Source: Flavobacterium geliluteum
Lineage (GTDB): Bacteria > Bacteroidota > Bacteroidia > Flavobacteriales > Flavobacteriaceae
DNA: 64,000 nucleotides
Assembly (NCBI RefSeq): GCF_017948595.1
Contig: NZ_JAGFBV010000006.1
Coordinates: 117,909-181,908, forward strand
Reading direction: 5' to 3'
Position numbers and translations under genes: made by a program. Under the pieces are notes generated by a model that did not search any database, was not told the origin of the DNA, and saw nothing but the letters and a program-made list of their open reading frames with translations. The stretch's first letter is position 1. The number at the start of each line of letters is the position of its first letter. Positions 54,651 to 62,190 of the stretch are shown in pieces.

Positions 54651-57600
54651 ATGCGTAAACTTTCCTGGTTCTTTTTAATCCAAATTCTCTTAATCTCTAC
54701 CACGGTTTTAGCACAAAAATCAGCTATTTATACCTACGATTTAAAAGATTTTGACAAAGCGCTGGCTTTATATAACGACAAACAATATACTTCTGCCCAA
54801 CTTATTTTTGAACATATAAAAAACAACGCAACCACAGAAGAGGTGCAGTCTGATTGTGCCTATTACATTGCCAATTGCGCCATAAGAACCAATCAGTCGA
54901 ATGCAGATGCACTGATGGAAAAATTTGTGAATGATTATCCAACAAGTACCAAACAAAATCAGGCATACAAGGAAGTGGCTCAGTTTTTTTTCGAACAAGG
55001 CAATTATCCAAAAGCATTGCTGTGGTTTGATAAAGTAGACGAAAGCTACATGAGCAAATCTGATTTGGACAAGTATAATTTTCAAAAAGGATACGCTTAT
55101 TTCAATGCAAAAAATAAAAAAGAAGCGACAACCTATTTTAACAAAGTAGTTAACTCTGCCGAGTACGGTTCTCAGGCCAAATATTACTTAGGCTTTATGG
55201 CGTATGAAGGAGATGATTATAAAGAAGCGACCAAATATTTTGATGAGGTTTCCGGCGAAGAAAAATACAAAGAAAAGCTTTCGTACTATCAGGCTGATAT
55301 GAATTTCAAACTTGGAAATTTCCAAAAAGCGATCGATTTAGGCCAGAAAGCAATGGCAAAATCAAACGAACTAGAAAAGTCTGAACTCAATAAAATCATC
55401 GGAGAAAGTTATTTCAATTTAAAACAATACGACAAAGCGATTCCGTTTTTAGAACAATATGCAGGTAAAAAAGGAAAATGGAACAATACCGATTTCTATC
55501 AGTTAGGATATGCATATTACGAGCAGAAAAACGATGAAAAAGCAATTTCACAATTCAATAAAATCATTGAAGGAAAAGACTTTGTAGCGCAAAATGCCTA
55601 TTATCATTTGGGTTTAAGTTACCTGAATACCGGCAAAAAACAGGAAGCTCTTAATGCTTTCAAAAACGCTTCAGAAATGGAGTTTAATGTTCAAATTCAG
55701 GAAGATGCCGCTTTAAATTATGCAAAATTAAGTTACGAAATAGGAAATGCGTACCAAAATGTTCCAGCTGTTTTGCTTGATTTCTTAAAAAAATACCCTA
55801 ATAATTCGAGTAGATCAGAGGTTGAAAAACTTTTGGTAGATTCTTATATTTCGTCAAAAAACTATAAAGAAGCCTTGGTTTTATTAGAAAAAAATAAAAC
55901 TCCACAAAACAAATTGGCGTATCAAAAAGTACTTTTTTACCGAGGAGTAGAATTGTATAACGAGCAAAACTATACCGAAGCTTCCAAAATGTTCAGAAAT
56001 GCGGTGAGCGAACAAAAAAGTCCTGAGTTTACAGCGCGTGCCACTTTCTGGAAAGCAGAAACAGAATATCTTGCCGAAGATTTTCAGAATGCTTTGTTGA
56101 GCTACAAGCAATTTGCTGGTCTGGCGAGTGCTAAAACCACAGACGAGTATAAAAACATCAATTATAATATTGGTTATACTTATTTTAAATTGAAAGAATA
56201 CGATCCTGCTGCTACTTCATTTCAGGCACAAATAGACGTTAATAAAGACGATAAAGTACGTTTGAATGACTCGTATTTGCGTTTGGGCGATTGCCGATTT
56301 GTGAGCGCAAAATACGGCCCTGCAATGGAAGCCTATTCAAAAGCGATAGATGCCAAAGGAGTTGATGCAGATTATGCGCAGTTTCAAAAAGCAATGTCGT
56401 ACGGATTCATGTCAAAAAATGATAAAAAAATAGAGGAGTTGAATAATTTTCTTCAGAAGTACAAAAAATCAGAATACCGTGATGATGCTTTGTACGAACT
56501 CGCCAATACGTATTCGACAGAGAAAAAGAACGATCAGGCTATCAAAACCTACGACCAATTAATTACCGAATATAAAAATGGCTTGTTTACTTCAAAATCG
56601 ATTTTGAAACAAGGTCTGATTTATTACAACTCTGATAAAGATGAGCAAGCGTTGGTAAAATTCAAAAAAGTAGCTGCAGATTTTCCAAAAACACCCGAAG
56701 CTTTAGAAGCCGTTTCAACTGCAAGATTGATTTATGTTGATTCCGGAAAAGTAGACGAATATGCGACTTGGGTTCGTACTTTAGATTTTGTTGCCGTGAC
56801 AGATGCCGAGTTAGACAACGATACTTACGAAGGCGCTTTCAAACAATACAGTCAGAATAACAGCAAGTTGGCGATTACCGGTTTTAGCGGGTATGTGAGC
56901 AAATTTCCGAAGGGAATTCATGCGCTGGAGGCTAATTTTTATTTGGCACAATTGCTTTATACAGAAGGTTCAGAAAGTAAAACGGTAGCCAATTATCAAT
57001 ACGTAATCGGCCAGCCTAGAAACGAATTTACAGAGCAGGCTTTGACAAGATTGTCTCAGATTTTCTTAAAAGATAAAGATTGCGATAAGGCAGTTCCGAT
57101 CTTGACACGTTTAGAAAATGAGTCGGATTTTCCTCAAAACAAAACTTTCGCACAAGCTAATTTGATGAAATGTTATTATGATAAAAAGGATTACGGCAAC
57201 TCTGTTGAATATGCAGAAAAAGTGCTTCAAAACCCGAAAGGAGATGTCAACGTAAAAAGCGATGCGCAGATTATTGTGGCGCGTGCGGCGATGCAAACAG
57301 GCGAAGAGGAGAAGGCAAAAGCAGCTTACGCCAAATTATCAAGTACTTCTAAGGGAGAATTAGCAGCAGAAGCCTTGTATTATGATGCTTATTTTAAAAC
57401 CAAAGAAGGCAAATTTGATGCTTCAAATGTGGCGGTTCAGAAATTAGCAAAAAACTATTCTGGTTACAAATATTATGGTGCGAAGGGTCTGGTTTTGATG
57501 GCCAAAAATTTCTACGGATTAAAAGACAGTTACCAAGCAACGTATATTTTGGATAACGTAATTAACAATTTTACCGATTATCCAGATGTGGTTGAAGAAG

Positions 57601-57665
57601 CTAAAAGAGAACTCAATGCGATTAAGGCAGAAGAGGCTAAAACCAATTCATCAATTACAAAATAG
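54651..57665 (+). CDS. Large exported tetratricopeptide-repeat protein
   Basis: The 1004-residue protein has a signal peptide ending near VLAQ and then TPR units nearly throughout, in the style of BamD/YbgF proteins: YTSAQLIFEHI, GNYPKALLWFDKV, KQYDKAIPFLEQYAGK, KNDEKAISQFNKIIEGK, KNYKEALVLLEK and many more to DSYQATYILDNVINNF. It is probably a periplasmic scaffold. It is followed on the same strand by a PhzF-like gene and a plug-less TonB-receptor-like barrel; the TPR protein plus barrel pair is recurrent in Bacteroidota as I recall. The function is unknown. Confidence 0.9.
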   Translation: MRKLSWFFLIQILLISTTVLAQKSAIYTYDLKDFDKALALYNDKQYTSAQLIFEHIKNNATTEEVQSDCAYYIANCAIRTNQSNADALMEKFVNDYPTSTKQNQAYKEVAQFFFEQGNYPKALLWFDKVDESYMSKSDLDKYNFQKGYAYFNAKNKKEATTYFNKVVNSAEYGSQAKYYLGFMAYEGDDYKEATKYFDEVSGEEKYKEKLSYYQADMNFKLGNFQKAIDLGQKAMAKSNELEKSELNKIIGESYFNLKQYDKAIPFLEQYAGKKGKWNNTDFYQLGYAYYEQKNDEKAISQFNKIIEGKDFVAQNAYYHLGLSYLNTGKKQEALNAFKNASEMEFNVQIQEDAALNYAKLSYEIGNAYQNVPAVLLDFLKKYPNNSSRSEVEKLLVDSYISSKNYKEALVLLEKNKTPQNKLAYQKVLFYRGVELYNEQNYTEASKMFRNAVSEQKSPEFTARATFWKAETEYLAEDFQNALLSYKQFAGLASAKTTDEYKNINYNIGYTYFKLKEYDPAATSFQAQIDVNKDDKVRLNDSYLRLGDCRFVSAKYGPAMEAYSKAIDAKGVDADYAQFQKAMSYGFMSKNDKKIEELNNFLQKYKKSEYRDDALYELANTYSTEKKNDQAIKTYDQLITEYKNGLFTSKSILKQGLIYYNSDKDEQALVKFKKVAADFPKTPEALEAVSTARLIYVDSGKVDEYATWVRTLDFVAVTDAELDNDTYEGAFKQYSQNNSKLAITGFSGYVSKFPKGIHALEANFYLAQLLYTEGSESKTVANYQYVIGQPRNEFTEQALTRLSQIFLKDKDCDKAVPILTRLENESDFPQNKTFAQANLMKCYYDKKDYGNSVEYAEKVLQNPKGDVNVKSDAQIIVARAAMQTGEEEKAKAAYAKLSSTSKGELAAEALYYDAYFKTKEGKFDASNVAVQKLAKNYSGYKYYGAKGLVLMAKNFYGLKDSYQATYILDNVINNFTDYPDVVEEAKRELNAIKAEEAKTNSSITK

Positions 57666-57701
57666 TTAGAAGTTATAGGTGAGATATTAAATGTTTTCAG
57701 G

Positions 57702-57738
57702 TTACATTTTACATCTCACAAAACACATTTTACAAATT
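57702..57738 (+). repeat. ACATTTTACA-type repeats before the PhzF-like gene
   Basis: TTACATTTTACATCTCACAA and CACATTTTACAAATT repeat a short word. A related block precedes the barrel gene at 58682-58706. Both run up to the start codon or close to it. Confidence 0.6.
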
Positions 57739-58602
57739 ATGAGTTTACCTTTTTATATAGTTGATGTTTTTACAGATAAAAAGTATGCGGGCAATCAGTT
57801 GGCTGTTTTTTTAGAAGCTGAAAATTTAAGTTTAGAACAAATGCAAACGATTGCTCGTGAAATAAATTTTGCCGAAAGCACTTTTATCACCAAACTCGAT
57901 TTGCAAAATAATAGTGCCGAAGTGAAAATTTTTACTCCCGCTCAAGAAATGAAATTTGCGGGTCATCCGATTATTGGTACTTCTTGGGTGTTGATCAATG
58001 AAGTTTTTCAGCATCAACCGGAGACTATTACACTACACGTTCCCGTGGGGGAAATTCCGATCCATCAATCTGAGGGTTTGATTTGGCTGCAAGCTGCTCA
58101 ACCAGAATTTTGGGAGGTGTTTTCAAAAAGTGATTTTTCGTCATTTAGTAATTTAACAGCTACTGATTTTGACGATCAGTTTCCTATTCAGGAAGTTACC
58201 ACAGGAAGCGCTTTTGTGATGGTACCATTAAAAAATAAAGAAGCATTAGAGCGCTTAGTTTTGGATAAAGAAAAAATGGATGATTGGTTAAAAAAACATT
58301 GTAAAACAAGTCACAGAGGATTGTATTTTTATTGTAGAGAAGATGCAAAACTGATGACTAGAATGTTTTGCGTAGAGCATAATCAGTTAGTTGAAGATGC
58401 TGCAACAGGAAGTGCTAGCACATGTTTGCAAGCTTATTTACTGAAGTATGATGTGCCAGAAATTAAACTCATTAACCATCAGGGCGATTTTATGGGACGC
58501 CCTTCTCAGATTTATTTCAATGGAAAATTGGCAGATAATCAGTTTGAAATTCAAATTGGAGGAAAAACCCAGCTTGTAGCAAAAGGGGATTGGGAAGCTT
58601 AA
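57739..58602 (+). CDS. PhzF-fold isomerase/epimerase-like enzyme
   Basis: The 287-residue enzyme has the two-domain PhzF/diaminopimelate-epimerase fold. Family motifs: YIVDVFTDKKYAGNQLAVF, INFAESTFI with the catalytic Glu near residue 44, KFAGHPIIGTSWVL and VEDAATGSASTCLQAYLL. Most members are of unknown substrate and are not linked to phenazine. I start at ATG 57739; the 16 residues before it are encoded by an ACATTTTACA-type repeat. Confidence 0.9.
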   Translation: MSLPFYIVDVFTDKKYAGNQLAVFLEAENLSLEQMQTIAREINFAESTFITKLDLQNNSAEVKIFTPAQEMKFAGHPIIGTSWVLINEVFQHQPETITLHVPVGEIPIHQSEGLIWLQAAQPEFWEVFSKSDFSSFSNLTATDFDDQFPIQEVTTGSAFVMVPLKNKEALERLVLDKEKMDDWLKKHCKTSHRGLYFYCREDAKLMTRMFCVEHNQLVEDAATGSASTCLQAYLLKYDVPEIKLINHQGDFMGRPSQIYFNGKLADNQFEIQIGGKTQLVAKGDWEA

Positions 58603-58632
58603 AACGAATTAAATAATTATAAAATTAGATAA

Positions 58633-58706
58633 TTGTAAAATGTAAAAAGTAAGATGTAAAAAACACTCCAATTTGTTTATGACATTTTACAAAATACATT
58701 TCACAA
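58633..58706 (+). repeat. Inverted and direct ACATTTTACA repeats before the barrel gene
   Basis: TTGTAAAATGT (58633-58643) and ACATTTTACAA (58682-58692) are perfect complements with a 38-base loop; a second, diverged ACATTTCACAA follows. Confidence 0.65.
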
Positions 58707-58719
58707 AAAAGTATAAAAT

Positions 58720-60474
58720 ATGAAAATTAATTTCAAAAATAAAACCATCATTTTACTGTTTTTAATCACTTTTCAGCTCACGTTTGGGCAGAAAAAAGGT
58801 GAGAGTATTGGTACAGAAACCGTAAATGTGGTAAAACCGTATTCGCCTACGATTTCGGACGCTTTTAAAGTAAAAGAAAATCCTTCGCTTGACGATAAAG
58901 GAAATGAAGCAAAAGAAACAATAAAATACAGTATTTTGTCTGTTCCTGTAGCCTCTACTTTTACACCTTCAAAAGGTAAAGCAGAAGGCGTTGAAAAATC
59001 AAAACAAGAACGTTTGTTTACTAATTATGCGACTGTAGGGCTGGGTAATTTTGGTACTTTGAATGCCGAATTGTTTGTCACACAAAAGTTAGGGAACGAC
59101 GATTATGTGGCGGGAATGTTTCGCCATCATTCTTCTCAGGGTGGCATCAAAGAAGTAGAATTGAATGATGAGTTTTATGATACAGCCTTGAATGTTGGTT
59201 ATGGAGTTAACAATCGCGATATGTCTTGGAATGTAGATTTAGGCTATCAAAATCAGATTTACAATTACTATGGTTTACCAGCTGATTTTGGCACGACTTT
59301 GCTTCCCGAAAACAGATACGATCTCGTAAGAGGAATCAGCCCGGGTCATACTTACAATACTATTTCGTTAGGAGGAAATATTGAATTTACAGAAGGTGTT
59401 TTTAGCAAAATTTCTGCTAATTTCAAGCATTTTTCGGATAGTTTTTCTTCTTCAGAGAATCGTTTTTATGTAAAGCCGACTTTCAAAGTAGAAGTGATGG
59501 AGCAGTCCATTAATACAAATGTCATTGTGGATCACGTGAGCGGTTCTTTCGAAAAAAACTATTTTAATAATAATACAGAACCTCTAAAATATAGTTTTAC
59601 TAATTTAGGAATTGAACCAAGTTTTGTCATTCATGAAGATGATTGGATATTAGAATTAGGAGCTGGATTGTTTTACAGTATGGATGCTGAAAACAGTAAA
59701 AACAAAATATTTTTCTATCCAAAAGTAAATGCATCCTACAAATTAGTGGGCGATCTGATGATATTTTACACGGGGGCAAATGGTAGTTTGAATCAAAATA
59801 GCTATGCCGATTTTGTAAACGAAAATCCATTTTTGTCACCTACCTTAAACATGAAACCAACGAGTAATCAGTATACTGTTTTTGCTGGTTTGAAAGGAAA
59901 GCTGGCCACCAATGTGAGTTATAATCTTACGGGTTCTTACCTAAATGAAACCAATAAAGCACTCTTTAAAAGCAATAATTATACAGAAGATGCGACCAAC
60001 GAAAATTACGCTTACGGAAATTCGTTTGGTGTGGTGTATGACGATGTGAGAACGTTTCGTTTTTATGGAGAATTGAAAGCAGATTTTTCTGAGAATGTTA
60101 CTTTCGGAATCAACGGGACTTTTAACAGCTACCAAAATGATGCAGAATTAGAAGCTTGGAATTTACCATCGATGAAGTTGAGTTCTAATTTAGATGTAAA
60201 TATCACCAAGCAGTGGTATGCAGGTCTGAATGTTTTTTACGTAGGTGAGCGTAAAGATATGCAGCAAAATACTGCTTTCGCAACAGATCCCGTGATTGTT
60301 TCTCTAAAAAGTTATTTTGATGTCAATGCACATCTGGGCTACAAATACAACGATCGTTTAACTTGTTTTTTAAAGCTTAATAATATTGCGAATCAGAATT
60401 ACGAAAAATGGTTAAATTATCCAGTACAAGGATTTCAAGTATTGGTTGGAGCCAATTACAAATTTGATTTTTAA
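58720..60474 (+). CDS. Plug-less TonB-receptor-like outer-membrane beta-barrel
   Basis: The 584-residue protein has a signal peptide ending near TFGQ. A periplasmic N-terminal part (TVNVVKPYSPTISDAFKVKENPS) precedes alternating barrel strands, and it ends in a receptor-type C-terminus (NYEKWLNYPVQGFQVLVGANYKFDF, last residue Phe). There is no plug domain before the barrel, so it may be an outer-membrane scaffold, not an importer. It follows the TPR and PhzF-like genes. Confidence 0.85.
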   Translation: MKINFKNKTIILLFLITFQLTFGQKKGESIGTETVNVVKPYSPTISDAFKVKENPSLDDKGNEAKETIKYSILSVPVASTFTPSKGKAEGVEKSKQERLFTNYATVGLGNFGTLNAELFVTQKLGNDDYVAGMFRHHSSQGGIKEVELNDEFYDTALNVGYGVNNRDMSWNVDLGYQNQIYNYYGLPADFGTTLLPENRYDLVRGISPGHTYNTISLGGNIEFTEGVFSKISANFKHFSDSFSSSENRFYVKPTFKVEVMEQSINTNVIVDHVSGSFEKNYFNNNTEPLKYSFTNLGIEPSFVIHEDDWILELGAGLFYSMDAENSKNKIFFYPKVNASYKLVGDLMIFYTGANGSLNQNSYADFVNENPFLSPTLNMKPTSNQYTVFAGLKGKLATNVSYNLTGSYLNETNKALFKSNNYTEDATNENYAYGNSFGVVYDDVRTFRFYGELKADFSENVTFGINGTFNSYQNDAELEAWNLPSMKLSSNLDVNITKQWYAGLNVFYVGERKDMQQNTAFATDPVIVSLKSYFDVNAHLGYKYNDRLTCFLKLNNIANQNYEKWLNYPVQGFQVLVGANYKFDF

Positions 60475-60493
60475 AATTCATAAAAAAAATGAT

Positions 60494-60530
60494 AAAAAAA
60501 TAGCTTCCAAAATCTGGAAGCTATTTTTTT
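60494..60530. terminator. Bidirectional terminator of the barrel and DUF2911 genes
   Basis: AAAAAAATAGCTTCCA (60494-60509) and TGGAAGCTATTTTTTT (60515-60530) form a perfect 16-bp stem with a 5-base loop between two convergent genes. Confidence 0.9.
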
Positions 60531-60545
60531 ATGAAGTAAAGTCAT

Positions 60546-61094
60546 TTACTCATTAAAAGGAACGGCCACTCTTACTTTGTCCCAACCTAAATTAAGGACT
60601 ACACCAGTGTCAGCTTTAGTAAAAACCATCGAAAAAGCTTCTAATGAATCTGCAGCCTCCGTAACAGGAACGCTCAATCTCGCAACGTCATTGTCTTGTT
60701 TGTAGTTGTAAGATCCCCAAACATTCAAATCTTTGCTAATAATGATCGTGTACGTATCTTTTTCAGGAATAGTGTACAAAGTATACGTTCCCGCCTTGAT
60801 TTTGTTGGTACCTAGCTTCATGTCTTTGTAAAAAGTGATTTCTGCAGCTTCGTTGGCTCCCGTTCTCCAGACTTTTCCGTTAGGAGCTAACTCGCTCACA
60901 GGACGTCCTTTTAGTTGCGGTCTGCTGTAAGCAATTTTTACAAGTTTGGCCGAAACTTTATAATCGTTCGGGTAGGCAGCTACATCCATTGGACTTTTGT
61001 CTAAATCTGGAAATTTTTGAGCATTAGCATTTGATGACAGTAACATCGTAATACCAAAAGCAATTGTCGTAATGATTGTCGTTTTTTTCATCAT
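60546..61094 (-). CDS. DUF2911 exported protein
   Basis: The 182-residue protein has a signal peptide ending near ANAQ, then the DUF2911 domain: KLVKIAYSRPQLKGRPVSELAPNGKVWRTGANEAAEI, LGTNKIKAGTYTLYTIPEKDTY and SKDLNVWGSYNYKQ. The family is common in Bacteroidota and is thought to be periplasmic; its function is unknown. A -7 element TATATTTG stands at 61199-61206, about 105 bases before the start, in a region shared with the divergent GreA-like gene. Confidence 0.92.
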   Translation of the reverse strand: MMKKTTIITTIAFGITMLLSSNANAQKFPDLDKSPMDVAAYPNDYKVSAKLVKIAYSRPQLKGRPVSELAPNGKVWRTGANEAAEITFYKDMKLGTNKIKAGTYTLYTIPEKDTYTIIISKDLNVWGSYNYKQDNDVARLSVPVTEAADSLEAFSMVFTKADTGVVLNLGWDKVRVAVPFNE

Positions 61095-61198
61095 AATAGT
61101 TAAATTAATAAGTGTTAAAATTATAGATTGTTTGTTTAAAAAAAGAATGAAGGATGTTAATTTTTCGAATGTATTAGAAAATTAATAAAATTGACTAG

Positions 61199-61206
61199 CA
61201 AATATA
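61199..61206 (-). promoter_or_regulatory. -7 promoter element for the DUF2911 gene
   Basis: TATATTTG on the minus strand matches TAnnTTTG; no TTG stands at the -33 distance. Leader of about 100 bases. Confidence 0.4.
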
Positions 61207-61222
61207 AAAGACTACATTTTTT

Positions 61223-61252
61223 TTGCAGCAGTCAAAAACCTTTGCATCTTTG
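61223..61252 (+). promoter_or_regulatory. Promoter of the GreA-like gene, inside octamer repeats
   Basis: TTG (61223-61225), 19 bases, CATCTTTG (61245-61252), one mismatch from TAnnTTTG. The -7 region lies within the octamer array that continues to the start codon. Confidence 0.5.
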
Positions 61253-61279
61253 TAACTTAGAACCTTACAGCCTAAAAAA
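61240..61279 (+). repeat. Five tandem degenerate octamers before the GreA-like gene
   Basis: The units are CTTTGCAT, CTTTGTAA, CTTAGAAC, CTTACAGC, CTAAAAAA, without gaps, then AAA and the ATG. Third site of this family in the window. Confidence 0.85.
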
Positions 61280-61282
61280 AAA

Positions 61283-61732
61283 ATGACTTTCAAACAAAAA
61301 ATACACGCTTATTATTTGCAAATGGTTCAGGATCGAATAGATGTTTTTAGAGATATGATTTCGGCTTTGACCGAAGATTCTAAAAATGATGCGAAAGGTT
61401 CGGCTGGCGATAAGCATGAGACAGCTCTGTCGATGATGCACATCGAGCAGGAAAAATTGACCAATAAACTCAAAGAAGCCTTAACTCAAAAAGTAATTCT
61501 AGATAAAATTGATGCCTCAAAAACGACAAAAAATATTATTTCGGGAAGTTTGGTACAAGCCAACGGAATTTATTTATATCTGAGCGTCGCACTTCCTAAA
61601 ATTACTATTGAAGGGATTAATGTGATTGCACTTTCTCCTCAGTCGCCTTTGGGAACTCATTTAATGGGCAACAAAGTTGGGTTTCAGTTCGAAATTAATG
61701 GAACTCATTATATTATTGAGAGTATTGAATAA
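61283..61732 (+). CDS. GreA/GreB-like small protein
   Basis: A 149-residue protein with an N-terminal coiled-coil half (QKIHAYYLQMVQDRIDVFRDMISALTEDSKND and EQEKLTNKLKEALTQ) and a C-terminal FKBP-like half that reads LSPQSPLGTHLMGNKVGFQFEINGTHYIIESIE, close to the SPLGxALLGKxxGD pattern of GreA. Relatives in Flavobacteriaceae are sometimes labelled 3-oxoacyl-ACP synthase, which this sequence does not support. A role at RNA polymerase is possible but unproven. The leader is made of octamer repeats. Confidence 0.8.
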   Translation: MTFKQKIHAYYLQMVQDRIDVFRDMISALTEDSKNDAKGSAGDKHETALSMMHIEQEKLTNKLKEALTQKVILDKIDASKTTKNIISGSLVQANGIYLYLSVALPKITIEGINVIALSPQSPLGTHLMGNKVGFQFEINGTHYIIESIE

Positions 61733-62190
61733 AGTCAATTATAGATTCTGAGAACTTTTCAGAGATAAAAAAACACAAGGTATGTCATTTCGGCGAAGAA
61801 GAAATCTCCGCAAGTAACTCCGCAATGTTAACCCAATCTTTATCGTGCTTTTCGAGGAGATTTCTTCTTCGTCGAAATGAAAGATTGAGTAAAAAGTAAT
61901 TTTTAAACAGCTTTTTCTATTCTGTTTGTGAATCTTTCATAGGTATTTCAATATTTTAAAATTTAATGCAAAGATTTCTTTAAAACCTTCATTTTTACTT
62001 GTCTTTTATCTTCAAAATTAAAATTTTCAAGTTTCAGGCTTTATTTTCTCTTAAAATTTTACATTTTATATGTAAAAACAATTTTTTAATTTAAAATTAC
62101 AACTGAATTGAGTATTTGTGTTTTTCAATTATAACCAATACTGCATCTTTGCCTTATCAAAATGAAATTTAAAAATAAAAATATAAGATT
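61733..62190. other. 458-base intergenic region before asnB
   Basis: It contains the long inverted repeat at 61783-61880 and a CATCTTTG -7-like word at 62144-62151, 39 bases before asnB. The AT-rich stretch 61900-62130 holds no ORF or RNA that I can recognise. Confidence 0.7.
61783..61880. repeat. Long inverted repeat (MITE- or REP-like)
   Basis: The left arm starts TGTCATTTCGGCGAAGAAG and ends ATCTCC at 61809; the right arm (61856-61880) is its complement with one mismatch over about 25 bases. The 46-base middle carries GCAAGTAACTCCGC. I recall near-identical units between many Flavobacterium genes. No transposase is inside, so it would be mobilised in trans if at all. Confidence 0.8.

Noticed and set aside
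57691..57738. Upstream extension of the PhzF-like gene.
   Set aside because: Encoded by ACATTTTACA-type repeats; the family begins at SLPFYIVDVF.
57739..58602. Phenazine biosynthesis.
   Set aside because: PhzF-fold proteins are widespread without phenazine genes; no phz neighbours are present.
35283..61279. CRISPR-like array.
   Set aside because: The octamers have no spacers and no cas genes are present.
61283..61732. 3-oxoacyl-ACP synthase.
   Set aside because: No ketosynthase motif and far too short; GreA-like layout fits better.
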